Below are positions 17,869 to 25,981 of a stretch of 64,000 nucleotides of DNA, in pieces. The position numbers and the translations under genes were made by a program. How positions within the stretch are numbered: the first letter of the stretch is position 1; each line of letters begins with the position of its first letter. This stretch comes from MGIIb-O1 sp002457595 (GTDB lineage Archaea; Thermoplasmatota; Poseidoniia; Poseidoniales; Thalassarchaeaceae). The stretch is taken from the NCBI GenBank assembly GCA_045568115.1, contig JBJLBO010000001.1:496001-560000 (forward strand), read 5' to 3'. The notes below the pieces were generated by a model. It made no database searches, was not told the origin of the DNA, and saw only the letters and a program-made list of their open reading frames with translations.

Positions 17869-18801
17869 TTGCGCCGACGACCTTTAGCGCGAACCTCATT
17901 TGGTTACTGCATGGGTCGCGCACGTAAGACTACGGGTCTGCGTTTAGATGCGCTTGCTCATTGGTTGTTGAAATTCCGAATAATTGCGATTCCTGCACGT
18001 TGGATGGCAAATTCCTCACTGGCTTGGAGTTTTGTTTCTAGAGTTGATCGAATTCGAAGAAATCGAATGCGAGATCGTATTCTGTTGGCTGGTCCTGAAA
18101 TGATGCCGCAACATGTTTCGATGATTATGGATGGAAATAGAAGATTTGCGTGGTCCAAATCTTTGCAGACTGAAACTGGCCATGCAGCAGGAAAAGAACG
18201 ATTGAAAGAAGTAATGAAATGGATTTTAGAACTAAAAATTCCATATCTTACCGTTTATGCACTATCTACTGAAAATCTCAGTGGACGAGATGAAGATGAA
18301 TTGAATGCACTATTTGACCTATATGTCAGTGGACTTGAGGAAATTAGTGTTGACCCGCTAATTCACAAAAATAGAGTGAAAGTGCAGGTTGTTGGACGTA
18401 CTGAGTTACTACCTCAAAGAGTTAGAGATGCAATCGATAAGGCTAGTGAAGCAACGGCTGAGTACGATGATTTCTTGTTTACCGTTTGTCTTGCATATGG
18501 TGGCCGGGAAGAGATTGTTGATGCAGTGAAAAGAATTGCCTCTGAACACGCATCGGGAACTCTGGATATCGAGGCAATTGACCCCTCAACTATCTCGAGT
18601 CGATTATATACGGCCAAACTTCCAGACCCCGACCTTGTTATCCGAACTTCAGGGGAAGAGAGGGTGTCAAACTTCCTTCTTTGGCAAATCGCCTATGCTG
18701 AACTATACTTCACAGATGTGCACTGGCCATCATTTTCAAGGGTTGATCTATACAATGCTATAGAAGACTATCAATTAAGGAAGAGAAAATATGGCGAATG
18801 A
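17869..18801 (+). CDS. uppS: Cis-polyprenyl (undecaprenyl-type) diphosphate synthase
   Basis: It condenses isopentenyl diphosphate onto an allylic primer to make the long polyprenyl lipid carriers used for protein glycosylation. The signature VSMIMDGNRRFAW carries the catalytic Asp; YALSTENLSGRDEDE, LAYGGREEIVDAVKRI and the C-terminal PDLVIRTSGEERVSNFLLWQIAYAELYF are all conserved. An N-terminal extension of about 85 residues (basic, partly hydrophobic) precedes the core. The listed start is TTG at 17869; the ATG at 17911 is an alternative. It overlaps the following NUDIX gene by 11 bases and follows the HAD phosphatase gene by 9. Confidence 0.93.
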   Translation: MRRRPLARTSFGYCMGRARKTTGLRLDALAHWLLKFRIIAIPARWMANSSLAWSFVSRVDRIRRNRMRDRILLAGPEMMPQHVSMIMDGNRRFAWSKSLQTETGHAAGKERLKEVMKWILELKIPYLTVYALSTENLSGRDEDELNALFDLYVSGLEEISVDPLIHKNRVKVQVVGRTELLPQRVRDAIDKASEATAEYDDFLFTVCLAYGGREEIVDAVKRIASEHASGTLDIEAIDPSTISSRLYTAKLPDPDLVIRTSGEERVSNFLLWQIAYAELYFTDVHWPSFSRVDLYNAIEDYQLRKRKYGE

Positions 18802-19243
18802 AAAATGCACAGAGTGTGGTCGAGATGGCTATCGAAACCCATCCGTTACAGTAGATGCTGTAGCCTCTCGTGAGACGAACAATGGACTTGAATTACTGAT
18901 GATTGAAAGAGGGCCCGACCCTGTTGTATGGCAAGGTATGTGGGCGTTCCCCGGAGGTTTTGTCGACTATGGAGAAGATCCCGAGGATGCAGTAATCCGA
19001 GAATTAATGGAAGAGACTGGAGTTAAGGGTGAAAATCCACGAATTCTGCATGTGCTTGGAGAGCCGGGAAGAGATCCTCGAAAGCACTGTGTTGGGCTAT
19101 TCTACCTAGTTGATGCCGATCCTTCTGCTAAACCCATAGGTGACGATGACGCTGTATCTGCAGCTTGGGTTCCAATTGAGCAACTGAATGCTGAAAATGT
19201 AGCCGCAGATCATGTCAAAATTGTGAATATGTTCAAAGAATAA
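18791..19243 (+). CDS. NUDIX hydrolase, ADP-ribose pyrophosphatase-like
   Basis: A 150-residue NUDIX enzyme hydrolysing a nucleoside diphosphate linked to another group. The NUDIX box is complete at about residues 55-77 (GGFVDYGEDPEDAVIRELMEE followed by TG). An N-terminal CTECG-x7-NPSVTVDAVA segment resembles half of a zinc-ribbon, as found in some YfcD/NudC-like members. The downstream stretch VLGEPGRDPRKHCVGLFYLV with an acidic patch is typical of ADP-ribose or related pyrophosphatases. The exact substrate cannot be read from sequence. The start lies inside the end of uppS. Confidence 0.9.
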   Translation: MANEKCTECGRDGYRNPSVTVDAVASRETNNGLELLMIERGPDPVVWQGMWAFPGGFVDYGEDPEDAVIRELMEETGVKGENPRILHVLGEPGRDPRKHCVGLFYLVDADPSAKPIGDDDAVSAAWVPIEQLNAENVAADHVKIVNMFKE

Positions 19244-19273
19244 TCCTATCACTAAGATGCTACTCGCAGGGAT

Positions 19274-19651
19274 ATGGACAAGAAAAAAGCAATACAAGGT
19301 GGAGTAACACCACTATTTCCATACAATCCATGTATGACTGTTGGCGACGATATTTGGGTTGCAGGACAGATAGGAATTGATGGAGGAGATTCCATCAAAG
19401 AACAAGCGAGTTGTGCTCTAAATAAAATAGATAATTTACTAGCTGAGGCTAAATCCAATAAGCAAGATTTGGTTATGGTCACAGTACTATTAGAAAATAT
19501 GTCAGATTTTGGAGATTTCAATGAAGTATACGCTTCATGGTTAGAAGGAACAATTCTCCCTGCACGGGCAGCATTTGCCGTCAAAGAATTACCAGCAGGG
19601 GCTAAGGTGGAGATTATTGCCCGTGCAGTTCGGGGTTCTGGTTCTGCTTGA
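19274..19651 (+). CDS. RidA/YjgF family enamine/imine deaminase
   Basis: A 125-residue trimeric RidA-family protein. The GQIGIDGG segment, the EQASCALNKIDNLLAEA helix and the C-terminal PARAAFAVKELPAGAKVEIIARA motif are typical. The arginine in PARAAF corresponds to the residue that binds the carboxylate of 2-iminoacids in active members, so deaminase activity is expected. RidA clears reactive enamines from PLP-enzyme chemistry. It lies 30 bases after the NUDIX gene and 53 before the phosphohexomutase gene on the same strand. Confidence 0.88.
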   Translation: MDKKKAIQGGVTPLFPYNPCMTVGDDIWVAGQIGIDGGDSIKEQASCALNKIDNLLAEAKSNKQDLVMVTVLLENMSDFGDFNEVYASWLEGTILPARAAFAVKELPAGAKVEIIARAVRGSGSA

Positions 19652-19704
19652 TTACTCAACATCGCCGCGATGGGATGATGAAGGCCAAGTGACCCCCCTA
19701 AGGT

Positions 19705-21087
19705 ATGAGCGTGTTCAAGGCCTACGACATTCGAGGCCTTGCGGGCAGCCAATTAGATGCTGCATTTGCTGAGAAATTAGGTCGAGCAATAGCGACTCAT
19801 TTGGATGCAAATACTGTTGCAGTAGCTAGAGATATTCGAGACTCAGGACCAGAATTACATGCTGCATTCTTAGCCGGACTTAACTCATCAGGAGCAGATG
19901 TTCTCGATTTGGGTGTGACTAGCACAGGAGTGCTATATCGGGCAACTGTGGACCTGCCAGTTGACGCTGCGGTTGCAATTACTGCTAGCCATAATCCTCC
20001 TGAATACAATGGATTCAAGATTTGTCGAGGTAAATTACCAATGGCTGGGGAAGAATTACAGGAACTCAAAGCAACCTTTGATTCGGGTGAATTCAAAGAA
20101 GGCTCCGGAAGTGTAACTGAATTACCCGATTTCCAATATCAAGTTCTAGATACCATAGTTGAAAATTCAGGTAAGCCGCAGAGGCCGATTCGTTTGGCAG
20201 TAGATTGCGGTAATGCTGTCCCAGGTCCTCTTAATGTTGAGTTAATGTCACGTTTGGGTGTCGACCTTGTACCAATTCATTGTGAATGGGATAACAAATT
20301 CCCGAACCACCCTCCTGACCCAACTCGTCCAAAGAATATGATTGAACTCGGCGCAGCTGTTGTTGAAAATGGATGTGAGTTTGGAATAGGGATGGATGGA
20401 GATGGTGACCGGATTGGAGTGGTTGATGAGAATGGAAAATTTGTTCATCCAGATCGACTAATGGTGTTATTTGCCGCAGATATTCTTGTTGATAGAAGGG
20501 GCGGAACTGAGTCTGAGCGAGTCGTTTTCTACGATGTAAAATGTAGTATGGCTCTTGAGGAGGCAATTCGAGAGAGCGGAGGAATTCCTCGTATGGTTCG
20601 TACTGGTCATTCATTCATGAAACGTGAACTAAAGGACAATCCAAACTCACCGATGGCAGGAGAGATGTCTGGTCACTTCTTCCTCAACGACCGCTGGCCT
20701 GGTTTCGACTGCGCTCTATACAATACTGCAAGATTACTCGAAATAATTGGTCGTGACTCTGCTGTTGAAGATGGTGGACCCTCCTTCTCCCAGAGATTTG
20801 CCAATCTTCCAGACTACCCATCTACAAATGAAACAAAAGTTCCTCTAAATGGCGAGCGTGAAGACGTGATGAAGGCCGTAGAGGAGGCTTTCTCAGATAT
20901 GCAGAAATCTACTGTTGATGGTATTCGAGTCAACTACTCAGATGGATGGTACCTATGCAGAGCATCGAATACTGAACCAATTCTTGTCATGCGGGCAGAA
21001 GGGCGTGATAAATCATCATTGGATTATATCTTGAATGATGTAAATCAGAGAATCGGACACATGTTGGATCTCAGTAAGTTGTGCTGA
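19705..21087 (+). CDS. Phosphomannomutase/phosphoglucomutase
   Basis: An alpha-D-phosphohexomutase of 460 residues interconverting hexose 1- and 6-phosphates for sugar-nucleotide synthesis. The N-terminus FKAYDIRG and active-site loop TASHNPPEYNG (phosphoserine S95), the metal loop GMDGDGDRIG, the sugar-binding loop GEMSGHFFLND and the phosphate-binding loop RASNTEPILVMRAEGRD are all present in order. These four motifs are those of the AlgC/ManB type that accepts glucose and mannose. Together with the cis-prenyltransferase it may supply surface glycosylation. Confidence 0.93.
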   Translation: MSVFKAYDIRGLAGSQLDAAFAEKLGRAIATHLDANTVAVARDIRDSGPELHAAFLAGLNSSGADVLDLGVTSTGVLYRATVDLPVDAAVAITASHNPPEYNGFKICRGKLPMAGEELQELKATFDSGEFKEGSGSVTELPDFQYQVLDTIVENSGKPQRPIRLAVDCGNAVPGPLNVELMSRLGVDLVPIHCEWDNKFPNHPPDPTRPKNMIELGAAVVENGCEFGIGMDGDGDRIGVVDENGKFVHPDRLMVLFAADILVDRRGGTESERVVFYDVKCSMALEEAIRESGGIPRMVRTGHSFMKRELKDNPNSPMAGEMSGHFFLNDRWPGFDCALYNTARLLEIIGRDSAVEDGGPSFSQRFANLPDYPSTNETKVPLNGEREDVMKAVEEAFSDMQKSTVDGIRVNYSDGWYLCRASNTEPILVMRAEGRDKSSLDYILNDVNQRIGHMLDLSKLC

Positions 21088-21176
21088 TTTCTACAGTATT
21101 GTTCTCTGACCTGCCTTTCTGTTTTCAACCGTTAATCCCCCCAAGAATCAAAAATCACCACTCTTAGCAGCGTCCC

Positions 21177-21857
21177 ATGCATGTGGCGGGAAAGGTGTTC
21201 CTCGGGCTCGGTACCGTTGTGCTGGTCCTCGGGATATTAATGGCATTCGCCGGAGGTGAGAACATAAAAGACTCAAAGGACGTCTTTGAAGATTGGGAGA
21301 ATTTTGTGCTTGAAAATAAAACTTCGGGAACGCTCTCTATTACGGATCTAGATGATTCGGGAGATTGGGGGTTCACCTTCTGGATCGAGGGCGAATATGT
21401 CGATGAGGATGGTGATGGAATATGGGACCACTGCCAGACGATTGACATCACTATCACCAGCGTTCCGGAAACCAATCCCGACTGGGATGATGGTTTAGAT
21501 GGTGGTTTCTTCTATCAAATTCAGGAGTCCTATGAGGGCTGTGAGGCCGATGACAACAATGTGGATTATGACTATCGAGACATGGGTCTGGTAAAAGTTG
21601 GGAAGGCGTGCCTTGCTTGCTACGCTGGGTCTATGGAATTCGATTCCAACACCTCTGTGTGGGTCGTGTATGACGATTTGCTTTTCGAGGAGTTTGTCGG
21701 GGGCGTAGCTGATGCTGCCGGTGGCTTCCTCGCCGCGGTAGGTGGGATGAGCTTGATGGCGTGTGGTGGCTGCTTCCTGCTACTGGGGGGGATACTAGCC
21801 CTTGTTCTGAGGGAACCTAAGGAAGAGACGCAGTTACTGCAGCCCCCGTCGACCTGA
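21177..21857 (+). CDS. Membrane protein with acidic extracytoplasmic domain, unknown function
   Basis: No family is recognised. The protein (226 residues) starts with a membrane helix (VFLGLGTVVLVLGILMAFAGG), has an acidic central domain of about 140 residues with a DEDGDGIWD loop and several cysteines (CQTID, GCEADD, CLACYAG) that could form disulfides outside the cell, and ends with a Gly/Ala-rich helix (GGMSLMACGGCFLLLGGILALVL) and short cytoplasmic tail. Local base composition is richer in G+C than its neighbours. The ATG at 21177 has no obvious ribosome-binding site. Confidence 0.65.
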   Translation: MHVAGKVFLGLGTVVLVLGILMAFAGGENIKDSKDVFEDWENFVLENKTSGTLSITDLDDSGDWGFTFWIEGEYVDEDGDGIWDHCQTIDITITSVPETNPDWDDGLDGGFFYQIQESYEGCEADDNNVDYDYRDMGLVKVGKACLACYAGSMEFDSNTSVWVVYDDLLFEEFVGGVADAAGGFLAAVGGMSLMACGGCFLLLGGILALVLREPKEETQLLQPPST

Positions 21858-21965
21858 CCGAGGCATTCAACACGAACTTTCGTTTTCCACTTAGGTCCGA
21901 CCATCCGGTTACAGATTCGTCAAAGCCAAAATGCACTGTTGCGTATTTATCCAACAAAGATATGT

Positions 21966-22505
21966 TTATTCCATTCCGCCATCAGATAACATAAGTGGAA
22001 TTGCTACAATAATGCCGCAAATTGCATAGCAGAAAATTCCGCAAACGCCAGACATAGCACCCATTCCAGCTCCGAACCCTGTTCCTTCAGTGTCCATAGT
22101 GTTGCCTTGAATAGCCCCGGCAACAATTGTGGAAACCCACGCAATAGCGAAGGCTCCAAAAGTAAGCCAAATGCCTTTTTTCTGGTATTGAGTCATCTGA
22201 TAACCACCGTAAATGGCTATAGATCCAGCAGAAATTGCCGCTAGTATCGATACGACATAATATTCAGTTGGATAACTAATTGGATTTCCGTCAAAGTCGG
22301 TTGCTCCGAAATCGAGTAAGAGAGTAAGAGGGGCTCCAAGTAAATTGAACGCTCCCCAAATAATCACTAGGATTCCAATTACCTTCGCTGCAGAGTTCTT
22401 CTGAACAGGTAAAACTGGTGCTTGATTGACAAAAACTGTTGTCTGTTCATTAGATATTACACTAGGGTCTCCCTCGAGTGTAACTGGCTTCGGTGTCTCT
22501 TCCAT
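21966..22505 (-). CDS. Small multi-pass membrane protein, unknown function
   Basis: A 179-residue protein with a polar N-terminus of about 38 residues followed by four predicted helices: VIGILVIIWGAFNLLGAPLTLLL, YYVVSILAAISAGSIAIYGGY, IWLTFGAFAIAWVSTIVAGAI and the Cys/Gly-rich VCGIFCYAICGIIVAIPLML. The pattern resembles small four-helix DUF proteins found widely in archaea but no specific family can be named. It follows the phosphoglycerate kinase gene on the same strand. Confidence 0.62.
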   Translation of the reverse strand: MEETPKPVTLEGDPSVISNEQTTVFVNQAPVLPVQKNSAAKVIGILVIIWGAFNLLGAPLTLLLDFGATDFDGNPISYPTEYYVVSILAAISAGSIAIYGGYQMTQYQKKGIWLTFGAFAIAWVSTIVAGAIQGNTMDTEGTGFGAGMGAMSGVCGIFCYAICGIIVAIPLMLSDGGME

Positions 22506-22548
22506 ACCTTATTGCAAATACATCAAGTGATTATACTTGCTCCGGTAA

Positions 22549-23799
22549 TCATTCCTTAAACAGAGGAGCGAACTTGTTGTATGAGCGCTCAAGGGCATCG
22601 ATAACTGGCATAGAATCACCCGAAAGCATACACAGACATGCACCTCCTCCTGTGCTATTGTGAGATATTCGATTCGACACACCGCGAGAATTGACCAATG
22701 CACTTGTATGTCCACCACCTACAATTGTCATCGCTGCGGTTTCAGTACACATGTTGAGAATCTCAATTGTTCCAAATGCAAATGCTGGTCTCTCAAAGTA
22801 GCTTGCTGGACCATTCCAAAGTATACATTCCGCTCCCATCATTAACGGACGAAGGTGCATTAGAGTTTCAACGCCGATATCATAGATTGGGTAAGGTGTT
22901 GGTAACTGACTGACCTTCATACCAATTCGATCTCCATTGGCTTCGACTGCAACATCGGTTGGAACGAATAGAAACTCAGAGTGATCATTATTGAGGCGTT
23001 CAGCCATAGACCAAGCAGCATCAAAGTCGGACCCCAATGTACCACGAATAAATTCCTTGTTGCCTTCACCAATATCTACACCCTGAACCCAGAGCATCAT
23101 GTTGCCTACAACTCCGACAAGGGCAATTGTATCTACAACGCCTCTGTTAATTAGATTCTGACTGACGCGAAATGAATCGTCAGCCTTTGCTCCACCTAAT
23201 ATGGCAACATAGGGCCTTGGAGGGTTGTTAACTGCCGTCTGTAAGGCATTGATTTCTTTCTCCATCAAGCGACCAGCAATACAAGGTAATTCCTCAGAAA
23301 AACCTGTCAAAGAGGGGGAGTTTCGATGAGCGGCAGCGAAAGCATCTGTAACGTATGCATCGAACTCAGGAGCTAGAGTAGTGACTATCTTAGATAAGCG
23401 CAATTCTTCAATCGGTGATCTCTTCAATGCAATTTCTTCTGGATGCATTCTGACATTGTCTAAACAGAGAATATCACCGTCTTTCATCTCACGAATTGCC
23501 TCTATTGCAGCATCTCCACAAACATCGGGCACAAATCCAACTGGGCGGCCTAGGATTCTAGCCAACCTATCGGCATGGCCAGATAAGTCCGTGAAGTCGT
23601 TTCGCCCTGGTCTTGATTGATGCCCAATAAGAACTACCTTGGAGTCAGAAAGGGCTCTCAGTGTCTCGTTTATTGCACGTAATCTTCCATCATCAAGAAA
23701 GGCTCCTGTCTCTGGATGTAATGGAGAATTTACATCTACTCTAAACAAAATATGTTTGCCGTTAAGACGAACGTCGTCGAGCGACAATACGCCGTCCAC
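22549..23799 (-). CDS. pgk: Phosphoglycerate kinase
   Basis: It transfers phosphate between 1,3-bisphosphoglycerate and ADP in glycolysis/gluconeogenesis. The N-terminal substrate-binding site is visible (VLFRVDVNSPL-type FRVDVNSPLHP, IGHQSRPGR) and the LDNVRMHPEE segment corresponds to the LENVRFHAEE signature. The nucleotide-binding half has AILGGAKADD, ILWNGPASYFE and the C-terminal glycine loop MTIVGGGHTSA. At 416 residues it is the length of archaeal enzymes. The start is GTG at 23799. It is transcribed divergently from the M24 peptidase-like gene. Confidence 0.95.
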   Translation of the reverse strand: MDGVLSLDDVRLNGKHILFRVDVNSPLHPETGAFLDDGRLRAINETLRALSDSKVVLIGHQSRPGRNDFTDLSGHADRLARILGRPVGFVPDVCGDAAIEAIREMKDGDILCLDNVRMHPEEIALKRSPIEELRLSKIVTTLAPEFDAYVTDAFAAAHRNSPSLTGFSEELPCIAGRLMEKEINALQTAVNNPPRPYVAILGGAKADDSFRVSQNLINRGVVDTIALVGVVGNMMLWVQGVDIGEGNKEFIRGTLGSDFDAAWSMAERLNNDHSEFLFVPTDVAVEANGDRIGMKVSQLPTPYPIYDIGVETLMHLRPLMMGAECILWNGPASYFERPAFAFGTIEILNMCTETAAMTIVGGGHTSALVNSRGVSNRISHNSTGGGACLCMLSGDSMPVIDALERSYNKFAPLFKE

Positions 23800-23865
23800 G
23801 AACTAGCCCACTAGCCGACATCTTTTGATAATGATGGATGGAAAACACCTCGGCCGTCTCCCCCA

Positions 23866-25155
23866 ATGCCTTTGTGTCGATGGAGTAGTGGCTTCTACAT
23901 GACATGGGATGCCGGGCGCTTGACCGGCCCGAATGGAGCTGATTGGAGAGTTCCTGTCAGCGAATTAGAAAACCGACGTTCAAGACTCTCAAGCGCTCTA
24001 GCAGAGTCAGGCATAGAATCGGCCCTAATCGATGATCCTGTGGAATTGTATTACTTCACAGGTGGTCGGCAAAACGGAATATTACTGATTGGAGCTGATG
24101 GCTCCGATGTTAGAAATACACACTGGGTTCGTAAGTCAATTATTCGAGCAAAATTTGAATCTGGTGGCGATAATACCCCAGATCCTATAGAAACACAACC
24201 TCGCATGAGTGGATTAGCAGAAGCAATTAGAGGAAAAGGTGGTACAACCGCTCCTGCGCTATTAGCAGGAAAAGTTCCTCATGACAGATGGCAATTCCTA
24301 AGCCGAAAACTATCAAGTTTAGGAGAAAGTGGAGACTGTACGCATATTCTCTACAAATTAAGAGAAAAAAAATCAGACTGGGAATTGCAAATGCACCGAG
24401 AAAGCGGGGTAATAAATCGCGAAATGTTTGCTGCAATCCGTGATTGTGGCGGACTTGGTAAAACAGAATTAGAGATGGCAGCAGCAGCGGATGAAGTCAG
24501 CAGAATCGCTGGATTTGGAGGGCGAATTAGAATGCGAAGATGGCCCATGGATTGCGATAGAGTTGTCATTGCCGCGGGCCATTCAGGTGCTATACCCTCC
24601 TACTTTGATTCTGCATTGGGTGGTTTAGGGGCCAGCCCAATTTCTTCCCTCGGAGCGGGTCATGCAAAGGTAGAGGCTGGCGAACCTGTAATTGTAGACA
24701 TAGTGCACCTTCACCGTGGATATGTTTCGGATTGCACCAGAATGTTTAGTGCGGGCTCTCTGTCTAACGAATGGATGCAAAGACTTTCTGATATGGCTGA
24801 AATAAGAGATTCTGTTGTAGCAAGCCTTGGACGGGGAGATTACTGCTCAGAGGCTTGGGGAATTGGGAACAAAAAAGCTGCAGAAATGGGATACTCAGAA
24901 CATCTGATGGGGATGCCTCCTGAACAGGCTGTATTCCTCGGTCACTCAGTTGGATTAGAATTGGATGAGACTCCGGTTGTTGCAGAGGGATTCGATCGAG
25001 AATTACCAATTGGAGGAACCATGGCCATTGAACCGAAAGTACTCTATCAAGAAGGAGCAATAGGCACAGAAGACACCTATACACGTACTTCCGAGGGGAT
25101 GGAATGCCTAACGATGGGTGATTCATGGGATTTGATGACGGAGTGGAATAAATGA
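23866..25155 (+). CDS. M24-family (Xaa-Pro aminopeptidase-like) metallopeptidase
   Basis: A pita-bread fold protein with a creatinase-like N-terminal domain (about residues 30-150, with ALIDDPVELYYFTGG) and a C-terminal catalytic domain. The five metal ligands can be assigned: D in VDIVHLHRGYVSDCTR (two Asp), H in FLGHSVGLELDE, E in AIEPK and E in GTEDTY. It should cleave N-terminal residues before proline, or another small peptide substrate. The first ATG is 23866; the ATG at 23899 (MTWDAG) would trim 11 residues. Its end overlaps the following gene by 4 bases. Confidence 0.85.
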   Translation: MPLCRWSSGFYMTWDAGRLTGPNGADWRVPVSELENRRSRLSSALAESGIESALIDDPVELYYFTGGRQNGILLIGADGSDVRNTHWVRKSIIRAKFESGGDNTPDPIETQPRMSGLAEAIRGKGGTTAPALLAGKVPHDRWQFLSRKLSSLGESGDCTHILYKLREKKSDWELQMHRESGVINREMFAAIRDCGGLGKTELEMAAAADEVSRIAGFGGRIRMRRWPMDCDRVVIAAGHSGAIPSYFDSALGGLGASPISSLGAGHAKVEAGEPVIVDIVHLHRGYVSDCTRMFSAGSLSNEWMQRLSDMAEIRDSVVASLGRGDYCSEAWGIGNKKAAEMGYSEHLMGMPPEQAVFLGHSVGLELDETPVVAEGFDRELPIGGTMAIEPKVLYQEGAIGTEDTYTRTSEGMECLTMGDSWDLMTEWNK

Positions 25156-25445
25156 CTCGTACCAAGGCAGCCGTTCAACGTAAACTTGCTCGAATTCTAC
25201 GTCATCGCAAGGATCCACATGGTATGGAAATCACAGATGAGGCCATAATGAAGGGGATAGAAGTTGATGATGCAGGTATTGTTCAACTCTGGGTCCAACC
25301 TACTAGGGCACATTGTCCATGTTGTATCAATGACTTAATGGAATTGAGATCAGAAATCAAGAAACAGAGAGGAGTTCTAGCATGTCATATCGAAGTTATT
25401 GGAGTTCCACAAGCTGATAGATGGACTGCTGCAATAAACGAATAA
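25152..25445 (+). CDS. MIP18/DUF59-like iron-sulfur assembly protein
   Basis: A 97-residue protein resembling the DUF59 fold used in Fe-S cluster assembly and insertion (SufT/Cia2 group). The layout fits: an early DPHGMEIT in place of the usual DPELGI segment, GIEVDDAGIVQLWVQPT as the beta strands, and a CPCCINDLMELRSEI segment with the cysteine position used by the family, here doubled as CPCC. The C-terminus CHIEVIGVPQADRW completes the fold. Its ATG overlaps the stop of the M24 gene. A 2Fe-2S ferredoxin gene lies just beyond on the other strand. The assignment is from pattern only. Confidence 0.65.
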   Translation: MTRTKAAVQRKLARILRHRKDPHGMEITDEAIMKGIEVDDAGIVQLWVQPTRAHCPCCINDLMELRSEIKKQRGVLACHIEVIGVPQADRWTAAINE

Positions 25446-25460
25446 TGAAGTTCTGATTAG

Positions 25461-25634
25461 TTATTCCTCTTCTAACTTCTTTAGATTATTAGAACGCCCA
25501 CGAATTCCTCTGCGTTCCTCGACCTCTACTAATTTATTTCGCAGACGTGAAGTGAGAAACCATAGAGCAATAATAATACCAATAGAATTGAAAATTATTA
25601 ATCCAAGTTCTTCTTTACCCCAATTTTCAAACAT
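25461..25634 (-). CDS. Small single-pass membrane protein (57 aa)
   Basis: A short frame between the ferredoxin gene and the DUF59-like gene encodes MFENWGKEELG, one hydrophobic helix (LIIFNSIGIIIALWFLTS) and a highly charged tail (RLRNKLVEVEERRGIRGR...). The helix-plus-basic-tail pattern and the tight 8-base spacing after the ferredoxin gene on the same strand argue that it is real. The function is unknown; it may be a membrane tether for the neighbouring ferredoxin. Confidence 0.5.
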   Translation of the reverse strand: MFENWGKEELGLIIFNSIGIIIALWFLTSRLRNKLVEVEERRGIRGRSNNLKKLEEE

Positions 25635-25642
25635 TTGAACAC

Positions 25643-25930
25643 CTACAGTGGAGGAATAATATCAATATCGCAAGCACCCCTTGCTTTCATAAAGCAGGAA
25701 AGGATACCTCCGTCTTCAAGTAGAAATTCATCTAAACCCGGAGGAAGTGGATTTGGATAGTCAACTTGACCTTCTTTTAATCGTACTAAGCAGGTACCGC
25801 AGTTTCCAGATGTACAATTGACTGGAATTTCAATTCCAACTTTCGCTGCAACATCGACGATTGTCTCATCAGCCAACATTTCTGCGGCTCCGAGAAATAG
25901 TCCACCACGGTAGAAGCGGATGATTGCCAC
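25643..25930 (-). CDS. Plant-type 2Fe-2S ferredoxin
   Basis: A 95-residue ferredoxin. The cluster ligands are C39, C44, C47 (pattern CTSGNCGTC) and C79 (GILSCFMKARG), the classic plant/cyanobacterial spacing. The protein has the expected beta-grasp beginning IRFYRGGLFLGAAEMLADETIVDVA. It would carry single electrons to a soluble partner that is not obvious from the neighbours. The C-terminal DIDIIPPL replaces the usual extended tail. Confidence 0.9.
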   Translation of the reverse strand: MAIIRFYRGGLFLGAAEMLADETIVDVAAKVGIEIPVNCTSGNCGTCLVRLKEGQVDYPNPLPPGLDEFLLEDGGILSCFMKARGACDIDIIPPL

Positions 25931-25981
25931 GGTACGTCGAATCAGTAACCTGTCTTGAATACAATAGATTCAGAGAATTTT

